Of a stretch of 16,273 bases of DNA, positions 1 through 6,538 are shown piece by piece. The stretch is from Victivallales bacterium. GTDB lineage: Bacteria; Verrucomicrobiota; Lentisphaeria; Victivallales; SZUA-371. The notes beneath the pieces were generated by a model. The model saw only the letters and a program-made list of their open reading frames with translations. It was not told the DNA's origin and made no database searches. How positions within the stretch are numbered: position 1 is the first letter of the stretch; every line of letters starts with the position of its first letter. The stretch lies in the NCBI GenBank assembly GCA_028691155.1, contig JAQUZV010000014.1, positions 1 to 16,273 on the forward strand, in the 5' to 3' direction. The position numbers were made by a program, and so were the translations under genes.

Positions 1-1
1 C

Positions 2-376
2 ATCGAGGCCGGCCGTGAATTGATTGGCCGGGTGCCGATTATGGGGATTTGTCTGGGACATCAACTTCTGTCGCTGGCCTGCGGCGCACGAACCTACCGG
101 CTCAAATTCGGGCACCACGGCTGCAATCATCCGGTGATGGATCTGGCGACCCGCGCGGTGGATATTACGTCGCAGAATCACAATTTTGCCGTGGACGCCG
201 ATTCGTTGCCCTCCTGTCTGGACGTGACGCATCGCAATCTGAACGACAACACGGTCGAAGGCATCCGTCACAAGACCGAACCGGTTTTTGCGGTGCAGTA
301 CCATCCGGAAGCGGCTCCCGGGCCGCATGACCCGCAGCATCTGTTCGGTCAGTTCAAGCAGCTGATGCAGCGCTGA
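2..376 (+). CDS. carA: Carbamoyl-phosphate synthase small subunit, C-terminal part (5' truncated by window edge)
   Basis: This is the glutaminase subunit of carbamoyl-phosphate synthetase. It hydrolyses glutamine and channels ammonia to CarB for pyrimidine and arginine synthesis in the cytoplasm. Only the last ~124 codons are present, covering most of the class I glutamine amidotransferase domain. Visible signatures are the nucleophile elbow GICLGHQ (the Cys is catalytic), the CarA-specific stretch KFGHHGCNHPV, the QNHNFAVD segment, and YHPE with the catalytic His and Glu, followed by AAPGPHD near the end. These motifs separate CarA from other amidotransferases such as TrpG, GuaA or PabA. The reading frame is open to the left edge, so the start lies outside the window. 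The stop TGA is at 374-376. carB is not downstream: the next gene is rsmH, after a terminator-like hairpin, so carA ends its transcription unit here. Confidence 0.96.
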   Translation: MEAGRELIGRVPIMGICLGHQLLSLACGARTYRLKFGHHGCNHPVMDLATRAVDITSQNHNFAVDADSLPSCLDVTHRNLNDNTVEGIRHKTEPVFAVQYHPEAAPGPHDPQHLFGQFKQLMQR

Positions 377-408
377 CTGCCATCATGGCATGACGTTGAG
401 ATGAAGAT

Positions 409-440
409 GCCGCCGGCGTTGTCCGGCGGCTTAATTTTAT
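409..440 (+). terminator. Rho-independent terminator after carA
   Basis: An 8-bp perfect GC stem (GCCGCCGG at 409-416, CCGGCGGC at 423-430) with a 6-nt loop is followed by TTAATTTTAT. It sits 33 nt past the carA stop and before the likely rsmH start, as expected for a terminator. The T-tract is interrupted by A residues, so it may be leaky. Confidence 0.7.
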
Positions 441-480
441 CATGGTGCCGAAAATGGCGCCGGGAGTAAACCGCCGCATC

Positions 481-1527
481 ATGGAAAAAGAAAATAATCC
501 GAGAACCCGCCGGCCCCGCTATGCCGGGACGCATCCCCGCCGTTTTGCGGAAAAATACAAGGAACTTCAGCCGGAACGTTATGCCGGAGAAATCCATAAG
601 GTGATGGATCGCGGGCAGACGCCGGCCGGCATGCATCGGCCGATCTGCGTGACGGAGATTCTCGCCGTATTGCAGCCGCAAGCGGGGGAGACCGGACTCG
701 ATGCCACTTTGGGCTTCGGCGGCCATGCCCGGGAACTGTTGCGTTGTCTTCGCCCCGGCGGACGGTTGTTTGCCACCGATGTCGATCCGATCGAATTGCC
801 GCGCACGGAACGGCGGTTGCGCGAGCAGGGTTATGGCGAAGACGAACTTCAGGTGCGGAAGATGAATTATGCCGGAATCGGCAAATTGTTGCCGGAGGTT
901 GGTGCCGGGTTTGATTTTGTACTGGCCGATCTCGGGGTTTCGTCGATGCAATTGGACAATCCGGAACGCGGGTTTTCCTACAAGAATGACGGTCCGCTCG
1001 ATTTGCGCCTGAATCCGGAACGCGGTCAATCCGCCGCGATGTTGTTGCGCCGGATTTCCGCCCCGGCGCTGGAAAAGATTCTGCGCCTCAATGCCGATGA
1101 ACCCCATGCCGCCGAACTGGCCCGCGCGCTCTGCCGCCGTCGGGGCGAGATTGCCACGACGTTGGAATTGACTTTCGCCGTCCGGGAGGCCCTGACCGCA
1201 TTGCTGCCTCATGGCGATCGCAATATTGCCGTGGCCCGCGCGTTGCCGCGGGTGTTCCAGGCATTGCGTATTGCCGTAAATGACGAATTCAGTGCGCTGG
1301 AACAGTTTTTGCGGGTATTGCCGCAGGTGCTCCGTCCGGGTGGCCGCGTGGCGGTTCTCACCTTTCATTCCGGGGAAGACAATCGGGTCATGGCGTCATT
1401 CGAAGCCGGAATGGAGGCCGGGATTTATACCGCGGTCTCCATTGAAGCCATTCGTCCGGCGGCGGCGGAGCGCTACGGCAATCCCCGTTCCAAATCCGCC
1501 CGGCTCCGCTGGGCATTGCGGGCGTAA
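481..1527 (+). CDS. rsmH: 16S rRNA (cytosine1402-N4)-methyltransferase RsmH (MraW), N-terminally extended
   Basis: RsmH uses S-adenosylmethionine to methylate N4 of C1402 in the 16S rRNA P site. From ATG 481 the protein has 348 residues. The core starts at MHRPICVTEIL (about residue 51), which corresponds to the usual family N-terminus. SAM motif I DATLGFGGH is at 74-82, DLGVSS at 150-155, and GFSYKNDGPLDLR just after. Near the C-terminus come FQALRIAVNDE and TFHSGEDNRV, matching the family FQALRI and SFHSxED blocks. About 45-50 basic residues (RRPRYAGTHPRRF onward) precede the core, an extension absent from E. coli RsmH. ATG 481 has GGGAG 14 nt upstream, which is rather far. An in-frame ATG at 442 would add 13 residues but overlaps the terminator tail. 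The neighbours are not dcw genes (mraZ, ftsL, ftsI), so rsmH is detached from its usual cluster. Confidence 0.93.
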   Translation: MEKENNPRTRRPRYAGTHPRRFAEKYKELQPERYAGEIHKVMDRGQTPAGMHRPICVTEILAVLQPQAGETGLDATLGFGGHARELLRCLRPGGRLFATDVDPIELPRTERRLREQGYGEDELQVRKMNYAGIGKLLPEVGAGFDFVLADLGVSSMQLDNPERGFSYKNDGPLDLRLNPERGQSAAMLLRRISAPALEKILRLNADEPHAAELARALCRRRGEIATTLELTFAVREALTALLPHGDRNIAVARALPRVFQALRIAVNDEFSALEQFLRVLPQVLRPGGRVAVLTFHSGEDNRVMASFEAGMEAGIYTAVSIEAIRPAAAERYGNPRSKSARLRWALRA

Positions 1528-1578
1528 AACCAATTTTCGCCCGGTACTTGGTTCCATCCCCTTTTCGTCTGATTCGCG

Positions 1579-4500
1579 TCAATCCTTGGCGTTTCCCGCG
1601 CCGGGAATCGACCGTGACTTCCAGCGGGTGGCCAGAGATTCCACCAGCAGGAAGAGGCAGGGGATGAAAAGCAACGTGATGATGGTGGAACTGGTCAGCC
1701 CGCCGATCACGGCGCGCGCCAGCGGAGCCTGAGCCTCCGCACCGTCGCCCCATCCGAGCGCCAGCGGCAACAGCCCCAGCAGCGTGGTCAGCGTGGTCAT
1801 CAGGATCGGACGCAACCGTTGCCGGCCGGCCTCTTCGACGGCATGGCGGATATCGTAGCCTTCTCCCCGCAACCGTCGGGCGCAGTCCACCAGCAGAATG
1901 GCGTTGTTGACCACGATTCCCGCCAGCATGATGCAGCCGATGAACGATTGCAGATTCAACGTGGTGTCGGTCAGAAACAGCATGATGATGACCCCGATGG
2001 CCGCCAACGGGGTGGCGAACATGACAATGAGCGGATCGAGCAGCGATTCGAACTGACAGGCCATGACCATGTAGACCAGGATCAACGCCAGAATCAGACT
2101 GTACATCAGTTGATGGAAGGATTTCTGCTGTTCTTCGTAATCGCCGGTGAAAGAGATGCTGAAATTCGGCGGCAGGGGGATGTTGCGGATGGCGGAACGG
2201 ATGTCGGCGATAACCGAGTTCATGTCCCGGTGGATAATATTGAAGCCGATGGAGAGGTAACGTTCCTGATCCTTGCGTTCGATGGAAGTGGGGCCGGTGC
2301 CGTCTTCCGAGCGGAGCAGATTGCGGAGAATAACTTTCTGACCGTCTTCGTTGCTGATGCTGACGTCGAGAAGCTGTTCCAGGTTCATTTTGTCGGCGTC
2401 GCGGACCTTGACCCGGATGTTGTACTCCTTGCCGCCTTCACGGAATTCTCCGGCGGACGATCCGGTCAGGATGGTACGCAAGGCGTCGGTGATGGTGTTG
2501 ACCGAGACCCGGAGATCGGCGGCCTTGCTGCGGTCGATGATAACCCGCTTTTCCGGAATGCCCTTGTCCCGGCTCAACCAGGCGCTGGTGACGCCGGGGA
2601 TCTTTTCGATAATGGCTTTGTATTTTTGTCCCAGCAACATGGCGGAGATCATATCATGGCCGCGTATTTCCATATTGGCGCGGGCGCCGTCGGTGCTGCC
2701 CATCCGCAGCAGCCACAATCCGCCGCCGGCCCAGCTCTGGACTTCCACCCCCGGAATCCGGGCATAACGTTTTTCCAGGAAATCGGCGATTTCCTCGCTG
2801 GAACGCCGGCGTTGGGACCGGGGTTTCAGGGCAATCTCGATCCGGCCGCTGTCATTATTGGAACGCGAAGTCCGGTAACGCATTTCCGGAACGGCCTGGG
2901 GCAGATCGTCTTCAATTTGTCTCACGGCTTTATCCACCATCTCGTATCGGGTCCCCATTTCCGCTTTGATTCGGATGCGGACTTCGTTTTCATCGGTCTT
3001 CGGCATGAACTCCGCGCCGAGCAGCGGGAGCAGACCCAGCGTGGCCGCGAAAAGCAGAACAACGCCGCCGATCAGCCGCCAGGGATGTTGCAGGGTCCGA
3101 CGCAACAACATGGCATAGGCCGTTTCCAGGGCGGCGAATTGTGTTCCACTCCATACGAACAGACGCTGCCGCCAGCCATGACGCGGTTTCCGGTTGAACC
3201 GCAGCAACTGGGCGGAAAGCATCGGCACCAGCAGAATGGCGGTGAAGATGCTGCAGGTCAGGGAAAAGGCGACCACGGCGGAAAACTCCCGGAACATAAT
3301 TCCGGAAATTCCTTTGATAAACATCAGCGGCAGGAAGACGACCAACGTCGTCAACGTACTGGAAATAATGGCGCCGGTTACTTCCACTCCGCCCTTGATG
3401 ACCGCATCGTTGGCGTTCATGCCTTCGTCATGATGGCGGTTGATGTTCTCCAGTACCACAATCGAGTTGTCCACCAGCAGCCCGATGCCCAGCGCCAGCC
3501 CTCCCAGGGTCATGATATTGAGGGTATAGCCGCAAAAATAGTTCAAAATGAACGAGGCGACGATGGACAGCGGAATGCTGACCGAAATAATCAGCGTACT
3601 CAATACATTGCGGAGGAAAAAGAGCAGGACCATAATGGCCAGGATGCCTCCGGTGCAGGCCGAACTCATGACATTGTTGATGGAACGCTCGATGTATTTC
3701 GAGGTGTCCATGGTGATGATGAAATGAAGCTGCGGCAGTTCCTGCTCGATTTTTTTCAATTCCTCGCGGACGGCGGCCGCCACTTCCACGGTATTGGCGC
3801 CGGATTGCTTCATAACCTGCATATAAAGGCCCTGATGACCGTTGATGCGTGTCAGGCGGGTCGGCTTGACGACGGTGTCGAGAACTGTCGCCACGTCCCG
3901 CAGCCGAATCATGGCGCCGTCATGATAGCCGATTACGGTGTCGCGCAGTTCGTCCAGAGAGGTCAGGGTTCCCGGAGTGCGGATACGGACGTCGAGGCGG
4001 CCCATTTCGAGGTTGCCGGCCGGAGCGGTGACATTGCCGGCTTTGATGGCGTTCAAAATGCGGTTGAAGGGGATGTCCAGCATCTTGATTTTATCGGGAT
4101 CGAACAGCACCTGGATTTCACGGGTCAGTCCGCCCCAGACGTTGCAGGTGGCGACGCCGGCGGTACGTTCGATGCGGTACAGCACCTGATCGTCGACGAT
4201 TTTACGGGCGTCGAGGAGATTGACGGCGGTGCTGATCCCGATGGTCATGATCGGATAGTTCGAGACGTCGAATTTGCGGATGTAGGGACTGTCGGCATCT
4301 TCCGGCAGCCAGGCTTTGATGCGTTCCACCCGGTCGCGGATGTCGGCAATGGCCACATCGAGGTTGCTGCCCCACTCGAAATAAACCCGGACCGTGCTGT
4401 AACCCTCCTCGGAATAGGAGATGATCGAGGAGACGCCGCTGACCGCACTGACGGCTTTTTCAATCGGACGGGTAATCAGTTCTTCCATTTCCTCCGGGCT

Positions 4501-4662
4501 GGCGTTGTCGTAACTGGTACTGATGGTTACCGTCGGATAGGTAATATCCGGCATCAGGTCCACCGGCAGATTGAACAAAGAGACCAGGCCGATAATCAGG
4601 ACAATACAGGCCGCCATGGAGATAAAAACCGGTCGTCGGGCTGAGAAGGAGGCAAAACTCAT
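1579..4662 (-). CDS. RND family efflux transporter, HAE1-type inner membrane pump
   Basis: This is a proton-driven pump of the AcrB/HAE1 type, 1027 residues, about normal length. It exports amphiphilic compounds through a periplasmic adaptor and an outer-membrane channel. The architecture is classical. TM1 (residues ~11-31) is followed by the NLPVDLMPDI and YPTVTISTSYDNASPEEME porter start, a first periplasmic domain, and TM2-6 around 335-490. A second half repeats the pattern and ends in TM segments with LRPILMTTLTTLLGLLPLALG. The TM4 relay site reads VDNS (D398, N399) where AcrB has two Asp (VDD). The TM10 site reads VVNNAIL where AcrB has Lys940 (AKNAIL). Both variants occur in other HAE1 pumps, so this is not inactivation. 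It is not a CzcA-type metal pump by motif. Its ATG overlaps the end of the adaptor gene by 4 bp (ATGA), so the two are co-transcribed and probably translationally coupled. No TolC-like gene is in the window, so substrate and channel are unknown. Confidence 0.95.
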   Translation of the reverse strand: MSFASFSARRPVFISMAACIVLIIGLVSLFNLPVDLMPDITYPTVTISTSYDNASPEEMEELITRPIEKAVSAVSGVSSIISYSEEGYSTVRVYFEWGSNLDVAIADIRDRVERIKAWLPEDADSPYIRKFDVSNYPIMTIGISTAVNLLDARKIVDDQVLYRIERTAGVATCNVWGGLTREIQVLFDPDKIKMLDIPFNRILNAIKAGNVTAPAGNLEMGRLDVRIRTPGTLTSLDELRDTVIGYHDGAMIRLRDVATVLDTVVKPTRLTRINGHQGLYMQVMKQSGANTVEVAAAVREELKKIEQELPQLHFIITMDTSKYIERSINNVMSSACTGGILAIMVLLFFLRNVLSTLIISVSIPLSIVASFILNYFCGYTLNIMTLGGLALGIGLLVDNSIVVLENINRHHDEGMNANDAVIKGGVEVTGAIISSTLTTLVVFLPLMFIKGISGIMFREFSAVVAFSLTCSIFTAILLVPMLSAQLLRFNRKPRHGWRQRLFVWSGTQFAALETAYAMLLRRTLQHPWRLIGGVVLLFAATLGLLPLLGAEFMPKTDENEVRIRIKAEMGTRYEMVDKAVRQIEDDLPQAVPEMRYRTSRSNNDSGRIEIALKPRSQRRRSSEEIADFLEKRYARIPGVEVQSWAGGGLWLLRMGSTDGARANMEIRGHDMISAMLLGQKYKAIIEKIPGVTSAWLSRDKGIPEKRVIIDRSKAADLRVSVNTITDALRTILTGSSAGEFREGGKEYNIRVKVRDADKMNLEQLLDVSISNEDGQKVILRNLLRSEDGTGPTSIERKDQERYLSIGFNIIHRDMNSVIADIRSAIRNIPLPPNFSISFTGDYEEQQKSFHQLMYSLILALILVYMVMACQFESLLDPLIVMFATPLAAIGVIIMLFLTDTTLNLQSFIGCIMLAGIVVNNAILLVDCARRLRGEGYDIRHAVEEAGRQRLRPILMTTLTTLLGLLPLALGWGDGAEAQAPLARAVIGGLTSSTIITLLFIPCLFLLVESLATRWKSRSIPGAGNAKD

Positions 4663-5858
4663 TTCGTCTTTTCCCCTTCGGTCTGGTTGACGCGGTCCGG
4701 CAGCAGCACCTCCGAACCGTTGGAAAGCAGATGGTAACCCAGAGTGACAATCGGGGCGGTGATTTCCGGGGCGACGATTTCGATTTCATCTTTGGTGGCG
4801 ATGCCGGTGGTGACGGGGACGAAAAAGGCCTTCCTGGCGGAAGCGTCGACTCTGAACACCCCGGTCTGGCCGTTACGTTCGACGACGGCGTTGCGGGGCA
4901 CCACCTGAGCATTGGGGTGTTGCGTAAATTCCACTCCGACCCGGACGAACATTCCCGGTTTCAATTTCAGTTCCGGATTGGGAATTTCCACCTGGACTTC
5001 CGCCTGACGGCTCCGTTCGTCCAGAACTTTGGAGATGCGGGCAATCCGGCCGGCAAAACGCTGTCCGGGGAATGCGTCGGCGGTAATCCAGGCCGGCTGG
5101 CCGACCTCCAGCCGTGGATAATCGCGTTCGATGACGGCGATGGAGGCCTTCAGGCGTTGAATGTCGATAATGGAGCAGAGGGCTTGATTGTCATTGAGCA
5201 TGGTTCCGGGGTCGACAAAGCGTTCGCCCACATAACGCACCTCATCGTCTTCGCTCCATTGCGCGTAGATCCGGGTATAGTTCAGGCGCACTTCGGCGGT
5301 TCGGAGCACGGCTTGCTGCTGCAGCAATTGTGCTTCCCTCATATGGCTGTCGGCCAGTTGCCTTTTGTATTCCGAATCCGCCGCATCGTAATCGGCTTCG
5401 GCCACGATGCCGCGTCGGAAAAGTGCGGCCTGGCGTTTCAGCTCTTTTTCCTTGAAACGCAATTGGGTGGTACTTTCCTCCAACTGTGCTTCCGCCCGTT
5501 TCAGTTCCGCCCGCGCCTGAATCAGTTGTTGCTGGTATTCCTCATCGTCGATGCGGGCCAGCAGTTGTCCATTGTTGACCGGGTCGCCGATGGCGACGGT
5601 CAACTGTTTCAGCCGGCCGCTGATTTTGGGGGCAACGCGGAAGATCGTCCACGGGTTGAGGGTTCCGGTGAAATTGCGGATATCGTGCATATTTGTCCTC
5701 TTGACAAAACCGACCTCCACCGGAACCGCGGCGAATTTTTTGCGGGACTGATCTTCCTGTTGGTCCGCCGCCAGTTTCAGGTACAACTTCCATCCGATCA
5801 TGACGGCCAGAGCAATTCCGGCCAAAATAAAAATTACGCCCCAAATTTTTCGCTTCAT
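4659..5858 (-). CDS. RND efflux periplasmic adaptor (membrane fusion protein)
   Basis: This 399-residue protein bridges the RND pump encoded directly downstream to an outer-membrane channel. The N-terminus has a single hydrophobic segment (residues ~5-27, IWGVIFILAGIALAVMIGW) and no lipobox Cys, so it is anchored by an uncleaved helix. A split lipoyl-like half (GTLNPWTIFRVAPKISGRL, then VAIGDPVNNGQLLARID) is followed by a long Gln/Glu/Lys-rich alpha-helical hairpin (~110-190). The second lipoyl half (VRYVGERFVDPGTML), the beta-barrel domain and the C-terminal membrane-proximal domain (PRNAVVERNGQTGVF) complete an HlyD/AcrA architecture. The start at 5858 has AAGGA 8 nt upstream on the minus strand. 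It is first in the operon. No regulator gene adjoins it, but palindromes lie upstream. Confidence 0.94.
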   Translation of the reverse strand: MKRKIWGVIFILAGIALAVMIGWKLYLKLAADQQEDQSRKKFAAVPVEVGFVKRTNMHDIRNFTGTLNPWTIFRVAPKISGRLKQLTVAIGDPVNNGQLLARIDDEEYQQQLIQARAELKRAEAQLEESTTQLRFKEKELKRQAALFRRGIVAEADYDAADSEYKRQLADSHMREAQLLQQQAVLRTAEVRLNYTRIYAQWSEDDEVRYVGERFVDPGTMLNDNQALCSIIDIQRLKASIAVIERDYPRLEVGQPAWITADAFPGQRFAGRIARISKVLDERSRQAEVQVEIPNPELKLKPGMFVRVGVEFTQHPNAQVVPRNAVVERNGQTGVFRVDASARKAFFVPVTTGIATKDEIEIVAPEITAPIVTLGYHLLSNGSEVLLPDRVNQTEGEKTK

Positions 5859-5898
5859 TCCTGATTCCTTAAAACATCATCCCAAACATGCACTGCCG

Positions 5899-5908
5899 TC
5901 CGATCGGA
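5899..5908. promoter_or_regulatory. Perfect 10-bp palindrome upstream of the efflux operon
   Basis: TCCGATCGGA is a perfect palindrome 41 nt upstream of the adaptor start codon. It is flanked by two copies of GCACTG (5890-5895 and 5916-5921). Position and symmetry fit an operator for a dimeric repressor, but no cognate regulator is visible, so this is a candidate only. Confidence 0.3.
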
Positions 5909-5933
5909 AGCGATGGCACTGTCGCTCCACATT

Positions 5934-5955
5934 ACGCTAAACGATAATATAGCGT
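5934..5955. promoter_or_regulatory. Inverted repeat with AT-rich core upstream of the efflux operon
   Basis: ACGCTA and TAGCGT (6 bp each) flank a 10-nt AT-rich core. Read on the minus strand the core includes TATTAT/TATATT, which could serve as a -10 element for the efflux operon; I find no good -35 at the right spacing. On the plus strand the right arm runs into TTTTTATT, so a weak terminator is an alternative reading. Confidence 0.3.
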
Positions 5956-6156
5956 TTTTATTGCGGGTTATTCCGGTAATTTTCGAAAAAACCGGCCTTT
6001 TTTATTGCCGCCGGCCGGTGGACGGTCCGGGGACGGGATGAGCTCCACTTGCCGGACGGATTTCCGATTCCGGCCGCCGGTACGGTTTGATGTTCCGGTA
6101 TTGATATAAGTTTCTGAGAATAAGCTCAAAAAAACGTTTTTTTTCACATTACGTAT

Positions 6157-6185
6157 TTGCATTAATTTTTATAACGGGTTATTAT
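6157..6185 (+). promoter_or_regulatory. Putative sigma-70-type promoter for the 58-residue gene
   Basis: TTGCAT (6157-6162) and TATTAT (6180-6185) are separated by exactly 17 nt. The -10 matches the consensus at 5 of 6 positions, the -35 at 3 of 6. The predicted start near 6192 gives a 5' leader of about 95 nt that carries a strong hairpin. The long A/T palindrome immediately upstream could act as an UP-like or bent element. Confidence 0.45.
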
Positions 6186-6208
6186 AGATTATGTAACCGG
6201 TAAAAGAA

Positions 6209-6234
6209 CAGAATTGCTTAGGGAAGCAGTTCTG
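6209..6234 (+). promoter_or_regulatory. Leader hairpin (11 bp) in the 5' UTR of the 58-residue gene
   Basis: CAGAATTGCTT (6209-6219) pairs with AAGCAGTTCTG (6224-6234) over 11 consecutive positions, one of them a T-G wobble, around the 4-nt loop AGGG. It lies shortly after the predicted transcription start. It could be a 5' stabilising stem or a regulatory leader. The following GGGGTTTATTTTC is not a clean terminator tail. Confidence 0.5.
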
Positions 6235-6285
6235 GGGTTTATTTTCAGCGGCACCGGCTGCTACAACCCTTACAGGAGGATTACC

Positions 6286-6462
6286 ATGAAGCATTCTTTC
6301 TATGATGTAAAGGCCAAGAAAAAAGTCGAAGCGGAAGTTACGCAGAAGGTTACTTACGGTAAGGAAGGCAATGAACGTTATGCGTTCAAGGCGGTTACCG
6401 GTGACGGGCGCAATTTGACCGCTTTTGTCAGCAAAGACAAATGGGATGCGACTCGGGTCTGA
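6286..6462 (+). CDS. Small 58-residue protein of unknown function, monocistronic
   Basis: The protein begins MKHSFYDVKAKKKVEAE and ends FVSKDKWDATRV. It is lysine-rich and soluble, with no signal peptide, membrane segment or Cys. Alternating hydrophobic residues (VEAEVTQKVTYG, RYAFKAVTGDG, NLTAFVS) suggest a small beta-sheet protein. The start ATG 6286 is fixed by an excellent AGGAGG at 6274-6279, 6 nt away. An upstream in-frame extension to 6214 would run through the leader hairpin and is unlikely. The gene has its own plausible promoter, a structured leader and a strong terminator 25 nt after the stop, the architecture of a well-expressed stand-alone gene. I do not assign a function. The YDV...RYAFKA...DGRNLTxFVSK pattern looks like a conserved short family. 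Confidence 0.85.
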   Translation: MKHSFYDVKAKKKVEAEVTQKVTYGKEGNERYAFKAVTGDGRNLTAFVSKDKWDATRV

Positions 6463-6487
6463 ATCCTGATATCGATGTGTCCTTTTT

Positions 6488-6520
6488 ACTCCTGTCAGTG
6501 GCAGGAGTTTTTTATTTTTT
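6488..6520 (+). terminator. Strong rho-independent terminator after the 58-residue gene
   Basis: ACTCCTGTC (6488-6496) and GGCAGGAGT (6500-6508) form a 9-bp stem with one T-G wobble and a 3-nt loop. A T-rich tail of twelve T with one A (6508-6520) follows directly. This is a near-ideal intrinsic terminator. Confidence 0.9.
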
Positions 6521-6538
6521 ACCCTCCGGAGTGATGGT

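Larger units (their letters stand above)
5859..6285. other. Gene-free intergenic region between divergent genes
   Basis: This stretch separates the minus-strand efflux operon from the plus-strand 58-residue gene. A 64-codon minus-strand frame (5968-6162) has low-complexity, basic content and no recognisable domain, so I do not accept it as a gene. The region holds the two palindromes near the efflux operon and a 7-bp inverted repeat (ACCGGCC at 5991-5997, GGCCGGT at 6013-6019). It also holds an A7CGT8 palindrome at 6128-6144, a plausible promoter at 6157-6185 and a leader hairpin at 6209-6234. Confidence 0.7.

Noticed and set aside
349..1368. 339-codon minus-strand frame
   Set aside because: Antisense shadow of rsmH and the end of carA, without recognisable motifs.
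1528..1553. AACCAA/TTGGTT inverted repeat between rsmH and the pump gene
   Set aside because: A 6-bp AT-rich stem with a 14-nt loop and no clean T-tract is too weak to call a terminator.
1819..4644. Very long 941-codon plus-strand frame
   Set aside because: It is the antisense shadow of the RND pump gene: His, Gln and Asp-rich, with no domain. The minus-strand protein is unmistakable.
4731..5864. 377-codon plus-strand frame
   Set aside because: Antisense shadow of the membrane fusion protein gene.
5968..6162. 64-codon minus-strand frame upstream of the efflux operon
   Set aside because: Composition reflects low-complexity basic sequence; it overlaps the plausible plus-strand promoter and the A/T palindrome.
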